The notes under the pieces are model-generated. The model saw only the letters and a list, made by a program, of their open reading frames with translations, made no database searches and was not told the origin of the DNA. From Pasteurella canis (GTDB taxonomy: Bacteria > Pseudomonadota > Gammaproteobacteria > Enterobacterales > Pasteurellaceae): a stretch of DNA of 64,000 nucleotides. Positions within the stretch are counted from its first letter, which is position 1; every line of letters begins with the position of its first letter. Of this stretch, positions 31,041 to 40,651 are shown piece by piece. The stretch is taken from positions 1,552,001 through 1,616,000 of the forward strand of contig NZ_UGTV01000015.1 in assembly GCF_900454865.1 (NCBI RefSeq). Direction: 5' to 3'. Position numbers and translations under genes: made by a program.

Positions 31041-32189
31041 GTGTTTCAATTATCAGACAATGATATTCATTTATCGGCTCAAGCTACCGATAAACAACAA
31101 GCTATTGAACTTGTTGCGGATGCCCTAGTGAAAGCTGGCTATGTAGAATCAGGGTATTTACAAGGTATGCTTGAACGAGAGTTCCAGATGACCACTTATT
31201 TGAGTAATGGTATTGCGATTCCACATGGTTCACTCAACACGAGACACATGGTTAATAAAACTGGTGTACAGATCTTTCAATTCCCACAAGGTATAAATTG
31301 GGGTGATGGTCATATTGCTTACATTGTAATAGGCCTTGCAGCAGACTCTGATTCACATTTAACGTTACTACGCCAAATAACACGTCTTTTAGATAATGAA
31401 AAAGCAGTAAAACAATTGGCGACCACACAAAATGTCAAACAATTTCGAGCCCTTATCATGGATGATACGCACTATTCTATCATCAATGCTGAATCCATTA
31501 GTTTAGGTGTCGAGACAAAAAGTTTATTAACACTAACTGCGTTAAATGCAGAAAAGTTACAGCAACAACAAGCTGTAAACAATGACTTTATTATGGAACT
31601 TCTTACCAGTCCTGCCCTTCCTTTAGGTAAAGGAATTTGGCTGACAGATGCTGTTGTTGGTAATCAACGCAATGCCATTGCTTTAAGCCGCGCTAAGCAA
31701 GCATTTACTCACAATAGTAAATTAGTTCAAGCTGTACTCACAATTGCTACAATTGATGATCACATTCATCACACCCTCACTTGCTTATTAGATGAAAAAG
31801 TACAAGACATTTTATTAACAGGTTCAACTGAAGACATTCTGATTGCATTATATACTCAACCGAATACTGAAAGTGCGGTCAAAAATTCCCCCACTTTAAT
31901 AGGGCAAATCCCTACAATCGAAACGATTGTAACAATTCAAAACACACATGGGCTTCATTACCGCCCTGCTGCAATATTAGTCAACCACATAAAAAAATAT
32001 AACGTGTCTATTGCTGTACAAAATCTTGATAACGACAGCCAACTGATTAGCGCTAAAAGTTTAATAAAAGTCATCTCACTAGGTGCACAAAAAGGACATC
32101 GTTTACGTTTTATTGCTACAGGCCAAGAAGCAAAACAAGCACTCGAAGAAATACGTAAACTCATTGAGTCAGGTTTAGGAGAATCATAA
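31041..32189 (+). CDS. fruB: Fructose PTS diphosphoryl transfer protein FruB (EIIA-HPr)
   Basis: 382 residues (E. coli FruB 376), starting at a GTG after agagga. The N-terminal EIIA-Fru domain (about 1-145) has its phospho-His in GIAIPHGS near residue 62. The C-terminal HPr-like domain (about 295-382) has phospho-His in THGLHYRPAAILV. The usual Ala before Arg is Tyr here. FruB relays phosphate from EI to the fructose permease. Its stop overlaps the fruK start. Confidence 0.93.
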   Translation: MFQLSDNDIHLSAQATDKQQAIELVADALVKAGYVESGYLQGMLEREFQMTTYLSNGIAIPHGSLNTRHMVNKTGVQIFQFPQGINWGDGHIAYIVIGLAADSDSHLTLLRQITRLLDNEKAVKQLATTQNVKQFRALIMDDTHYSIINAESISLGVETKSLLTLTALNAEKLQQQQAVNNDFIMELLTSPALPLGKGIWLTDAVVGNQRNAIALSRAKQAFTHNSKLVQAVLTIATIDDHIHHTLTCLLDEKVQDILLTGSTEDILIALYTQPNTESAVKNSPTLIGQIPTIETIVTIQNTHGLHYRPAAILVNHIKKYNVSIAVQNLDNDSQLISAKSLIKVISLGAQKGHRLRFIATGQEAKQALEEIRKLIESGLGES

Positions 32190-33121
32190 TGAAAGTGCTA
32201 ACTGTTACACTCAATACCGCCTACGATTTGATTGGTCGTTTAACTCGATTGGCTTTAGGTGAAGTCAATAAAGTCGAGAGTTTAGGTCTATACCCTGCAG
32301 GAAAAGGGGTTAACGTTGCAAAAGTCCTACATGATTTAGGTATTCATAGTGCAGTCACTGGCTTTTTAGGCAAACAAAACCAAAGTGAATATCAGCATAT
32401 GTTTGCTAATTTAGCATTAACAGATTATTTCCAACGAGTCCCAGGGCTAACAAGAGTTAATGTCAAAATCACAGAAACAGAAGCAGAGGTTACGGATCTT
32501 AATTTTCAAGGTTACGTAATTACAACCGAAGATTGGCAACATTTTGTTGAGTTTTCATTACAAATCGCGCCAGAGTTTGACTTAATTGCAGTTTGTGGCA
32601 GTCTGCCTGATGGTATCAGCCCTCATGCATTTGCCAAGTGGCTGACACAACTTAATCAGCACCATATTAAACTCATACTAGACACAAGTAATCAAGCACT
32701 AACAATGGGGATTCAGTCCAAACCTTGGCTAGTAAAACCCAATTATCGTGAACTTGAAACTTGGATAGGACATTCTTTACCTACCCAAGCTGATGTCATT
32801 CATGCTGGGCGACAATTACAATCAACTGGCATCGAAAATGTTGTTGTTTCATTAGGTGAAAAAGGAGCAATTTGGCTAACTCAAGACAATATTATTCATG
32901 CTCAACCCCCTATTTGTGATAATCTAATCAGTACTGTAGGGGCTGGAGATTCGATGGTTGCAGGTCTTATTTACGGTATTGTTAATCAACAGTCAATCTC
33001 AGAAACACTGACTTTTGCAAGTGCAATTGCTGCCTTAAGAATATCACAAAAGCATGTTGGCGTTACTGATATGACATTATTAAAACCTATTTTAGAAAAA
33101 GTAAAAATCACATTCATTTAA
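32189..33121 (+). CDS. fruK: 1-phosphofructokinase FruK
   Basis: 310 residues of the PfkB/ribokinase family. Motifs: GKGVNVAKVL near residue 37 and the anion-hole/catalytic TVGAGDSMVAG near 250. It phosphorylates fructose-1-phosphate to fructose-1,6-bisphosphate. It overlaps fruB by one base and is followed by the fruA-like gene after 10 bases, the standard fruBKA order. Confidence 0.95.
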   Translation: MKVLTVTLNTAYDLIGRLTRLALGEVNKVESLGLYPAGKGVNVAKVLHDLGIHSAVTGFLGKQNQSEYQHMFANLALTDYFQRVPGLTRVNVKITETEAEVTDLNFQGYVITTEDWQHFVEFSLQIAPEFDLIAVCGSLPDGISPHAFAKWLTQLNQHHIKLILDTSNQALTMGIQSKPWLVKPNYRELETWIGHSLPTQADVIHAGRQLQSTGIENVVVSLGEKGAIWLTQDNIIHAQPPICDNLISTVGAGDSMVAGLIYGIVNQQSISETLTFASAIAALRISQKHVGVTDMTLLKPILEKVKITFI

Positions 33122-33131
33122 GGATAATGAC

Positions 33132-34679
33132 ATGAATATTTTCCTCACGCAAAAAGATGATATTGGTAATTCAAAACTGTTTTTATTACATCAAGTCTTA
33201 ACGACAGCAGCCAATCAACAAAGTCATCAAATCACTGAGCTGGCAGATGCAGATATCATCATTGTATTTAGCAATCGCTCACTAGATCGCCCAGAATTTG
33301 TGGGTAAGAAGATCTTTATTGTTGATGCTGAACAAGCATTTAATGCGCCAGAAACAACCATTCAACAAGCAGTTACAAATGCCACTCTTTATTCAACTAC
33401 AGAAAGTGCGGTTGATTTTACAGATATTTCAGCACCTCAAATTAACCGCATCGTTGCAGTCACCGCTTGCCCAACAGGTGTTACACAAACTTTTATGTCA
33501 GCAGAGGCGATTATGAACTACGCCAAAGCACAAGGCTGGCAAGTCAAAGTAGAAACACAAGGGCAAGTTGGTACAAAAGAAATTCTCACTAATGAGGAAA
33601 TCGCAGCGGCTGATCTTGTCTTCATTGCGACGGATATTGATATCAATTTATCAAAGTTTTCAGGCAAATTATTATATCGAACCTCAACACGCGCTGTACT
33701 CAACAATGTTGAAGCCGAGTTTAATCAAGCACTTAAACAAGCAGCCATTTATCAAGTTGAGCAAAATGAAGATATACCTACTATTACACCAGCACCACGC
33801 AATTATGCGAATGATTTTGAGCACTGCGAAGGCAGTAAAAAAATCGTTGCGGTTACAGCTTGCCCAACAGGTGTCACACAAACTTTTATGTCAGCCGAAG
33901 CCATTATGAATTATGCGAAAGTACAAGGTTGGTGTGTAAAAGTGGAAACACATGGACAGATGGGTTCCAATAATCTGATTAGTGCAGAAGAAATCGCCGA
34001 TGCAGATTTAGTCTTTGTTGCTGCCGATATTGATGTTGATCTAACCAAATTTGTTGGTAAGCCGATTTATCGTACATCAACACGTGCTGCCTTGAAAGAG
34101 ACAGCTCAAGAGTTTGCAAAAGCATTTGAACAAGCCGTTATTTATACAATTGAACAACCTGAAGAAGACATTATCACTCCCCCAGCACGTAATTTTGCCA
34201 ATGATTTCGCGACTTGTGAAGGCAATAAGAAAATTGTTGCTATAACAGCGTGCCCAACAGGCGTTACACAAACATTTATGTCAGCTGAAGCCATTATGAA
34301 TTATGCTAAAACGCAAGGTTGGTGTGTAAAAGTAGAAACGCACGGACAAATGGGCTCTGATAATTTGATTAGTTCAGAGGAAGTTGAGGCTGCAGATTTA
34401 GTTTTTGTTGCTGCAGATATTGATGTTGATTTGACTAAATTTAAAGGCAAACCATTATATCGCACTTCAACTAGTGCAGCACTAAAAAACACCGCACAAG
34501 AATTTGAAAATGCTTTTGCGAAAGCTGTGCCTTATACAGGTATACACACTACTAAAACCTGTACACCACAAGCTTCAACCACAAGTGAATGCTGTCAATT
34601 TAAATGTAAAGGGGCCTACCTATTGCCATTCATTCTGATTGGACTCATTATAGCGCTACTTATCTATTTTATGTCGTAA
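33132..34679 (+). CDS. fruA: Fructose PTS EIIB protein with three IIB domains and no IIC domain (atypical FruA)
   Basis: 515 residues. After an N-terminal IIB'-like region (about 1-100) come three tandem IIB-Fru domains, each with a phosphorylatable Cys in TACPTGVTQTFMSAEA: C113, C244 and C374, a repeat of about 130 residues or 390 bp. Instead of the membrane IIC domain of normal FruA (about 560 residues in all) there is a Cys-rich linker and one hydrophobic helix (about 488-512), then the stop codon. A terminator follows within 25 bases, and no IIC-like frame exists downstream. Alone it could accept phosphate but not form a sugar channel. It may partner a IIC encoded elsewhere, or be a decayed gene kept for signalling. 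Confidence 0.85.
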   Translation: MNIFLTQKDDIGNSKLFLLHQVLTTAANQQSHQITELADADIIIVFSNRSLDRPEFVGKKIFIVDAEQAFNAPETTIQQAVTNATLYSTTESAVDFTDISAPQINRIVAVTACPTGVTQTFMSAEAIMNYAKAQGWQVKVETQGQVGTKEILTNEEIAAADLVFIATDIDINLSKFSGKLLYRTSTRAVLNNVEAEFNQALKQAAIYQVEQNEDIPTITPAPRNYANDFEHCEGSKKIVAVTACPTGVTQTFMSAEAIMNYAKVQGWCVKVETHGQMGSNNLISAEEIADADLVFVAADIDVDLTKFVGKPIYRTSTRAALKETAQEFAKAFEQAVIYTIEQPEEDIITPPARNFANDFATCEGNKKIVAITACPTGVTQTFMSAEAIMNYAKTQGWCVKVETHGQMGSDNLISSEEVEAADLVFVAADIDVDLTKFKGKPLYRTSTSAALKNTAQEFENAFAKAVPYTGIHTTKTCTPQASTTSECCQFKCKGAYLLPFILIGLIIALLIYFMS

Positions 34680-34699
34680 CCTAAACTGGCTATAATAAC

Positions 34700-34732
34700 G
34701 ACCGCACAGAACATCAAGTGCGGTCTTTTTTT
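34700..34732 (+). terminator. Uptake-signal terminator of the fru operon
   Basis: GACCGCAC and GTGCGGTC form an 8-bp stem made from facing uptake signals, followed by T7. Confidence 0.9.
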
Positions 34733-34759
34733 AGTAAATTTAATCACTAAAAATAATAA

Positions 34760-36766
34760 TTAAGCAACATCGTAAGTCATTAATGCATTAGTATTATCCA
34801 TCACTAAATTCATATAGCGTTCATATTGCTTCAATACATCCACAATTAATTCATTTTTTGTCATATATTGCACATCATAACCCTCTCGCCCATCAATAAA
34901 GTAAGTAATCGGCTCATAAGAACGTTGTGAATCAATATTTGGTAATCCATCATCTTCTACAACTAAATTCGACAGCTCACGTGGCTTACAATCAATACCA
35001 TACAAGAAATTACGTACATTTTCTTTCATTACTACAAATTCAATTTTGGGATTTTTATCCATAATAATTTCTGTTTGTGCAGTTAATCCATGTTTTTCGA
35101 ATTCTGCTACTAGCTCATTAAATGCCGGCTGTGCAATATCTTTAATAAAGTGTTTCACATCAGCGCGCTTAGATTGTAAAAGGATCTTTTCCAAACGATC
35201 TTGCCAATGTTTCCCTGTCCAGTTGTCGCTTCCTTGTGAAAATGCCTTGCTAAAATATTGATTATCCACCATTAATCCTTTCCACAAACCAAAGCAAAGT
35301 AGCAACATAATTATTGTAAATGGCAGCGCTATCACTAATGTCATCGTTTGTAAGGCAGATAAACCATCAGAGCGTAATAACGCTAACGCTAATACTGTCA
35401 ATAATAACGCCCAAAATATACTTTGCCATTTCACACTTTTTTCCTCACCCTGTGAGGCAATACTATTAATCACATAAATACCTGAATCAGCAGAAGTAAT
35501 AAAAAATAAGGCGATAATCGTTATAGCAATGAAAGATGCAATATTACTAAAAGGCAATTGTTCAAAAAAGCCAAATAACAATGCCTCAGTATTGTTTGAA
35601 AGTGCGCTTAAATTACCCGCAGTTTCAACATCTAGCCAAATCGCAGTATTACCAAAAGTCGTCATCCATAATGCATTAAATAGTGATGGGATAAACAACA
35701 CACCTAAAATAAATTCACGGATAGTACGCCCTTTTGAAATCTTAGCGATGAATAACCCTACAAATGGAGCCCAAGACACCCACCAAGCCCAATACAGCAC
35801 AGTCCAGTTACTAAACCAACTTTGATTTTCTGGTTCATATGCAAAAGTCCGAAAACTCAGAGCAACTAAGTTACTTAGATAATAACCTAAGTTTTCCGTA
35901 AAACTTGTGAATAACAGCAAGGTTGGTCCAACAATAATGACAAATAGCATCAAAGATAATGCCAAGAATAAATTCACTTCACTTAGTCGGCGAACACCTT
36001 TTGCCACACCTGTAATTGCTGAAATAGTAGCCAAAAACATCACAACAATGATTAATATTGATAATGTAGAGAAGCTCCGCGATTCAATCCAACCTAAGCT
36101 ATTTAAACCTGCATCTAATTGCATTGCCCCATAGCCCAATGTCGTTGTAATACCAAAAATCGTGCTACACAATGCACAAACATCTATTACATGTCCCCAG
36201 AAACCTGAGATTTTGTGTTTTAATAATGGATAAAATCCTGAACGAATCGTCAAAGGTAACTTATAACGAAAACCGAAATAAGCGAGTGCGAGTCCAATCA
36301 CGGCATAAATCGCCCATGCATGAATACCCCAGTGATAAAAAGTCATCAACATCGCCTCTTTCACTTGCTCTGTTGCCGTAAACTGTTGATGTAACGGATT
36401 AACATAATGTAGCATAGGCTCAGCGACCCCAAAATACATGAGACCAATACCCATTCCTGCCGCGAATAACATTGCTATCCACGAAAGGAATGGATACTCT
36501 GGTGCTTCATTATCTGTTCCTAAGCGAATATCACCTAACCGACTTGAACACAGTAAAATTAAAAATACGATAAAAATAGACGCCGCTAATACATATAACC
36601 AACTAAAATGAGTAAAAATTTGTTGTTTAGCAATAGTCAGTATCTTTTGAGCATGCCTAGGAAAAAAAGAACAATAAATTGTGACAAAAGCGATAAAAAT
36701 AAGACTTGGTAAGAAAATGGGTGCTTTTAACGTGCTATTAGCACGTAATTGCTTTAAAAACGTCAA
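34760..36766 (-). CDS. betT: BCCT family transporter (choline / betaine, BetT-like)
   Basis: 668 residues, the length of Haemophilus BetT. About twelve membrane helices in the first ~510 residues contain the BCCT signature region near WTVLYWAWWVSWAPFVGLFIA (about 320-345). A long C-terminal cytoplasmic domain (about 515-668) is typical of BetT and senses osmotic stress. It imports choline or a related quaternary amine with protons. No betA/betB genes are nearby, so the substrate may serve LPS phosphocholine or osmoprotection. Confidence 0.88.
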   Translation of the reverse strand: MTFLKQLRANSTLKAPIFLPSLIFIAFVTIYCSFFPRHAQKILTIAKQQIFTHFSWLYVLAASIFIVFLILLCSSRLGDIRLGTDNEAPEYPFLSWIAMLFAAGMGIGLMYFGVAEPMLHYVNPLHQQFTATEQVKEAMLMTFYHWGIHAWAIYAVIGLALAYFGFRYKLPLTIRSGFYPLLKHKISGFWGHVIDVCALCSTIFGITTTLGYGAMQLDAGLNSLGWIESRSFSTLSILIIVVMFLATISAITGVAKGVRRLSEVNLFLALSLMLFVIIVGPTLLLFTSFTENLGYYLSNLVALSFRTFAYEPENQSWFSNWTVLYWAWWVSWAPFVGLFIAKISKGRTIREFILGVLFIPSLFNALWMTTFGNTAIWLDVETAGNLSALSNNTEALLFGFFEQLPFSNIASFIAITIIALFFITSADSGIYVINSIASQGEEKSVKWQSIFWALLLTVLALALLRSDGLSALQTMTLVIALPFTIIMLLLCFGLWKGLMVDNQYFSKAFSQGSDNWTGKHWQDRLEKILLQSKRADVKHFIKDIAQPAFNELVAEFEKHGLTAQTEIIMDKNPKIEFVVMKENVRNFLYGIDCKPRELSNLVVEDDGLPNIDSQRSYEPITYFIDGREGYDVQYMTKNELIVDVLKQYERYMNLVMDNTNALMTYDVA

Positions 36767-37039
36767 AACGCCTCCTTAGTAATGATTTTGATATAACCTA
36801 TTGTGATCCAGAATAGCCCGTTTTCTAACGGGAAAGCGAGGAGAACTCTCAATTAAATTGAGTATAAAACAGGTAGAATATATGGCTAAATGCTTAGCAT
36901 ACGTTATTTAATATAACAAAAAATTATCAAAATCGCAAAATCATGACGTTTTAATCTATTAATAAGCTAAATTAACATTGTTTATTTTGTAATAGATCCT
37001 TGCTATATTTAATCTGTTTCAATTTCAAAAGGATATAAA

Positions 37040-37294
37040 ATGGCACAATACAACAAATTGCGAATTGAATGGGATTGTCGTCGCGGCATGTTAGAGCTTG
37101 ATAAAGTGATTATGCCATTCTATCAGCAGCATTTTGAGCAATTATCTGATACTCAAAAAGACCAGTTCATTCGATTACTTGCCTGCTCTGACTTACAGCT
37201 GTTTTCTTGGTTTTTTAATCGTGGAAAAGCAAGTGATCCCGAATTACAAGATATGGTTGATTATATTCAACATACCTTGAAATTAGCTGATTAA
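37040..37294 (+). CDS. sdhE: FAD assembly factor SdhE
   Basis: 84 residues. The N-terminal RRGMLELD motif (RGxxE type) is the signature needed for flavinylation. SdhE helps attach FAD covalently to succinate dehydrogenase and fumarate reductase flavoproteins. It lies just upstream of rpoE, an order also seen in other Gammaproteobacteria. Confidence 0.93.
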   Translation: MAQYNKLRIEWDCRRGMLELDKVIMPFYQQHFEQLSDTQKDQFIRLLACSDLQLFSWFFNRGKASDPELQDMVDYIQHTLKLAD

Positions 37295-37324
37295 TCACAA
37301 TATTGGGTCTTTACAAAAAAGATT

Positions 37325-37351
37325 GAACTTTTTAATTTTAACACCGTCTAA
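37325..37351 (+). promoter_or_regulatory. Sigma-E type promoter of the rpoE operon
   Basis: GAACTT (37325-37330) and TCTAA (37347-37351) are separated by 16 bases. This fits the sigma-E consensus GAACTT-N16-TCTRA. It lies 64 bases before the rpoE start, consistent with autoregulation. Confidence 0.75.
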
Positions 37352-37414
37352 CTGATTGCAAGAGCTTGCTGTCTTTGAATATTAAGGCTTGTTAGAGGTG
37401 ATATAAGAGGTTAT

Positions 37415-37990
37415 ATGGCTGAACAGCTAACAGATCAGGCTTTGGTAGAAAGAGTACAGCAAGGAGATAAGAAAGCCTTTAATTTATTGGTTTCACGTTA
37501 TCAAAATAAAGTGTCTGGTTTGCTGACTCGTTATGTGTCACCAAATGATATCCCCGATGTTGTACAAGAATCATTTATTAAAGCATATCGTTCAATTGAT
37601 TCTTTTCGTGGTGACAGTGCTTTCTATACTTGGCTATACCGAATCGCCGTTAATACGGCAAAAAATTACTTAACTGCACAAGGACGCCGCCCTCCAAACG
37701 AAGATATTTTAGCAGAAGAGGCGGAAAGTTACGATGTGGGTAGTAATTTACGGGATGTAGATACCCCCGAACATGAAATGTTATCTAACGAATTGAAAAA
37801 AATTGTGTTTGACACGATCAATGGCTTACAAGAGGACTTAAGAACAGCAATCACTTTACGAGAAATCGAAGGTTTAAGTTATGAAGAAATTGCTGAAATT
37901 ATGGACTGCCCAGTTGGTACTGTACGTTCTCGAATTTTCCGTGCACGTGAAATTATTGAAAGTAAAGTACAACCTCTGTTAGAGCGTTAA
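37415..37990 (+). CDS. rpoE: Extracytoplasmic stress sigma factor RpoE
   Basis: 191 residues (E. coli 191). Region 2 (about 20-90) contains DVVQESFIKAYRSID, and region 4 (about 130-185) contains LREIEGLSYEEIAEIMDCPVG. RpoE directs transcription of envelope-stress genes and is held inactive by RseA, encoded next, until RseA is degraded. A sigma-E promoter lies upstream. Confidence 0.96.
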   Translation: MAEQLTDQALVERVQQGDKKAFNLLVSRYQNKVSGLLTRYVSPNDIPDVVQESFIKAYRSIDSFRGDSAFYTWLYRIAVNTAKNYLTAQGRRPPNEDILAEEAESYDVGSNLRDVDTPEHEMLSNELKKIVFDTINGLQEDLRTAITLREIEGLSYEEIAEIMDCPVGTVRSRIFRAREIIESKVQPLLER

Positions 37991-38034
37991 AAACACAACA
38001 AATACAAAAACCAAACGAAAGTTGGAGTATCAAC

Positions 38035-38622
38035 ATGCAAAAAGAGTTACTTTCAGCCTATATTGATGGTGAACAAGTAAGCACAGAACTAACAGAGAAA
38101 CTCTGTCAAGATCCTAAATTACAGAAATCTTGGGCAAGTTTTCATGCTATCCGTTCTGTCATGCGCCAAGAAACTGAAGTACTATTAGGTGCGGATTTTA
38201 CAGCAAAAATGGAAATGCTCATTGAACAAGAAGAAATGCTTGTGGCTCAGCCAATCATTTCTCAACCTCTACCACAAGAAGTCGCTAAACTGCCACTTAT
38301 GGAGAAGCTCAAAGGGTTATTTGCGCCATTAGCACAAGTTGCAGTAGCAGCAAGTGTTTGTTTAGTCGCTGTATTTGGTACTCAATCTTTCCTGACTGCA
38401 AAAAATGAAGCACAAAATAATATTGATTCGCCAATTCTACAAACATTGCCATTTAACAATGTTGTACAAGAAGTCAGCTATAATGCACCGAAAGATGCCG
38501 TAACTCCAGAACAATTAGAACAAAAAAACAAACGAATTGGTGCAATGTTACAGAACTATGAAATTCAACGCCGTTTATATGCTGATTCACTTATCCTGAA
38601 TCAACAAGCTAATCAAAAGTAA
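38035..38622 (+). CDS. rseA: Anti-sigma-E factor RseA
   Basis: 195 residues. The cytoplasmic N-terminal domain (about 1-95) has the conserved start LLSAYIDGE. A transmembrane helix follows (about 98-116), then a periplasmic domain. RseA binds RpoE at the inner membrane and is cut by DegS and RseP under stress. It is the second gene of the operon. Confidence 0.93.
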   Translation: MQKELLSAYIDGEQVSTELTEKLCQDPKLQKSWASFHAIRSVMRQETEVLLGADFTAKMEMLIEQEEMLVAQPIISQPLPQEVAKLPLMEKLKGLFAPLAQVAVAASVCLVAVFGTQSFLTAKNEAQNNIDSPILQTLPFNNVVQEVSYNAPKDAVTPEQLEQKNKRIGAMLQNYEIQRRLYADSLILNQQANQK

Positions 38623-38641
38623 TGATTTAACAAATTAATCT

Positions 38642-38663
38642 TCACCACCTTCATTGGTGGTGA
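38642..38663 (+). terminator. Hairpin between rseA and rseB, possible attenuator
   Basis: TCACCACC and GGTGGTGA form a perfect 8-bp stem followed by TTTTG and TTTT. Its 3' arm also serves as the apparent rseB ribosome site, so the hairpin may both lower transcription into rseB and mask its start. Confidence 0.6.
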
Positions 38664-38672
38664 TTTTGTTTT

Positions 38673-39638
38673 ATGGTAATGACTATGTTAAAAACTTTTC
38701 AAAAATTAACCGCACTTTTCTTCGCTTTGCTTGTACCACTTGCTGCTTTAGCTGAAACTCAACTTTCAGCTAAACAAATCTTATTAAAAATGCCTGAGGC
38801 TCGTGAGAAATTAAGTTATGAAATTGCATTTGTGAAAACAACACCAGCCAATATGGATTCATTACGTTATCGCCACCTTCATTTAGAAGGTAAATCTTAT
38901 GCCCAACTGGTATCTCTTGATGGAGTACAGCAAGAAATCGTCCAACGCGATAACTTAGTCAGTTATTTCCAACCTAATTTCCAGCCTTTCACCATTCATA
39001 GCACACACATTATTGACAGCCTACCAGCCATCATGCGTGCCGATTTTAATCACTTAGAAAAATATTATGATTTCATCAATATTGGGCGAAATCGTGTGGC
39101 AGATCGTATTGTACAAACCATTCGTATTTTGCCAAAAGATGATTTCCGTTATCAATATATTGCTTTTATTGATGAAGAAAATTATCTTTTATTACAAAGT
39201 GATATACTTGATCGCGATGGTAATTTGCTTGACCAATTCCGTGTTGTCAATCTATATATTGGTGATGGCTTACAAGGACTAGCCCAATATTTAGATAATG
39301 TTGTTTTTCCCCCTCTACTTATTGATAAAAAAGAAGAAAATACACCGCTCTTTCACTGGCAAGTGAGCTGGTTGCCACAAGGTTTTGTTAAAATTAATGA
39401 AAGTATCGGACTAGAGGAGGATAACCATATTGAAAGTCAGTTATACAGTGATGGGTTGTTTTCTTTTACTATATATGTTGCTGATCCTGTTGCAGGAATT
39501 AATTTAGATAATACTTGGAAACAAGGCACTTATACAATATATAGTGAAACAATTAATGACAAAGAAGTGACTTTTGTTGGTCAATTACCAATTTCGACCG
39601 CAAAACGTATCGTGCAAGATATCCAATTCAAAAAATAG
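38673..39638 (+). CDS. rseB: Sigma-E regulatory protein RseB
   Basis: 321 residues with an N-terminal signal peptide (about 1-27, ending ALA) and the MucB/RseB two-domain periplasmic layout. RseB binds the periplasmic part of RseA and shields it from DegS until it senses mislocalised LPS or lipoproteins. Three close ATGs (38673, 38679, 38685) are possible starts; I chose the first, nearest the ggtggtga site. An uptake signal lies near the start. Confidence 0.92.
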   Translation: MVMTMLKTFQKLTALFFALLVPLAALAETQLSAKQILLKMPEAREKLSYEIAFVKTTPANMDSLRYRHLHLEGKSYAQLVSLDGVQQEIVQRDNLVSYFQPNFQPFTIHSTHIIDSLPAIMRADFNHLEKYYDFINIGRNRVADRIVQTIRILPKDDFRYQYIAFIDEENYLLLQSDILDRDGNLLDQFRVVNLYIGDGLQGLAQYLDNVVFPPLLIDKKEENTPLFHWQVSWLPQGFVKINESIGLEEDNHIESQLYSDGLFSFTIYVADPVAGINLDNTWKQGTYTIYSETINDKEVTFVGQLPISTAKRIVQDIQFKK

Positions 39639-39646
39639 GTTAATTA

Positions 39647-40078
39647 ATGTTGAAAGAAAGTGCTATTGTTATTGAATACCAAGCTGGTCTCGCTAAAGTA
39701 AAATGTCAGTCACAAAGTGCCTGTGGTGCTTGTGCAGCTAAAAACGCTTGTGGTGCATCAGCACTTTCTGAGTTAACAGGCGAACAAGGTGAACATATTT
39801 TCACTATTGAAACTATTACGCCTCTTAAAGTGGGACAATTAGTCGAAATTGGTTTAGCTGAGCGCTCACTGATTCTTTCCGCACTACTACTCTATATTGT
39901 GCCCCTATTCACTATCCTAATTAGTACATTCATTGCTGAGCAACTTTTTCCACATGAGTTAATCAGTGCAGTATTTATCTTTATTTGTACCGCTCTTGCA
40001 TTTCTTGTGATTCGTTATTACAGCAAACGCCTTAATCAGAAAACAGCTTATAAACCTATTCTATTAAGAATTTTGTGA
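39647..40078 (+). CDS. rseC: Sigma-E regulator RseC / MucC
   Basis: 143 residues. The N-terminal Cys motif CQSQSACGACAAKNACG (about 24-40) is typical of RseC, followed by two membrane helices (about 78-123). RseC affects sigma-E activity and, in some bacteria, Rnf/SoxR reduction. It lies 8 bases after rseB and completes the rpoE-rseABC operon. Confidence 0.9.
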   Translation: MLKESAIVIEYQAGLAKVKCQSQSACGACAAKNACGASALSELTGEQGEHIFTIETITPLKVGQLVEIGLAERSLILSALLLYIVPLFTILISTFIAEQLFPHELISAVFIFICTALAFLVIRYYSKRLNQKTAYKPILLRIL

Positions 40079-40132
40079 TCTGCCTTAATCCCTTTATAAT
40101 GCATAAAATTTTTGAAAAAAGGATACTATCTC

Positions 40133-40642
40133 ATGCACTTAATGCTAGGTATTACTGGTTATAGTGGCAGTGGCAAAACAACTTTATTAGAAAAACTCCT
40201 ACCTGTTTTGATCACAAAGGGACTACGTGTTGCTGTCATTAAACATAGCCACCACAATGCCCAGATAGATAAAGAAGGCAAAGATAGCTGGCGTATGAAA
40301 GAAGCAGGAGCAAGTCAAGTAATTATGGCTTGCGATAATCGTTGGGCATTAATGACAGAAACACCTAAGCAGTCTGTTGATCTTGATTACTTAGCACAGC
40401 AATTTGATCCTCATTTAACTGATTTGATACTTGTTGAAGGGTTTAAACAAGAGCCTATTGAAAAAATCTTATTGCATCGCTACACAATGGACAAACCGCT
40501 ACCTGAGCTAGATAACAAAGTTATCGGATTAGCCACAGATTATGATCTAAACTCGGAAAAACCGCTTTTAAATATCAATGATATTAATCAGATTGCTACC
40601 TTTATCTTAAATTGGTATCAACAAAAGTGCGGTCTAAAATAG
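40133..40642 (+). CDS. mobB: Molybdopterin-guanine dinucleotide biosynthesis adapter MobB
   Basis: 169 residues from the ATG at 40133, with an aaagga site; a TTG 21 bases upstream is unlikely. The P-loop GYSGSGKTTLLEKL near residue 9 binds GTP. MobB works with MobA and is not strictly needed for cofactor synthesis. The gene carries an uptake signal near its end and is followed by an MFS gene 9 bases later. Confidence 0.92.
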   Translation: MHLMLGITGYSGSGKTTLLEKLLPVLITKGLRVAVIKHSHHNAQIDKEGKDSWRMKEAGASQVIMACDNRWALMTETPKQSVDLDYLAQQFDPHLTDLILVEGFKQEPIEKILLHRYTMDKPLPELDNKVIGLATDYDLNSEKPLLNINDINQIATFILNWYQQKCGLK

Positions 40643-40651
40643 GAAAATTTT

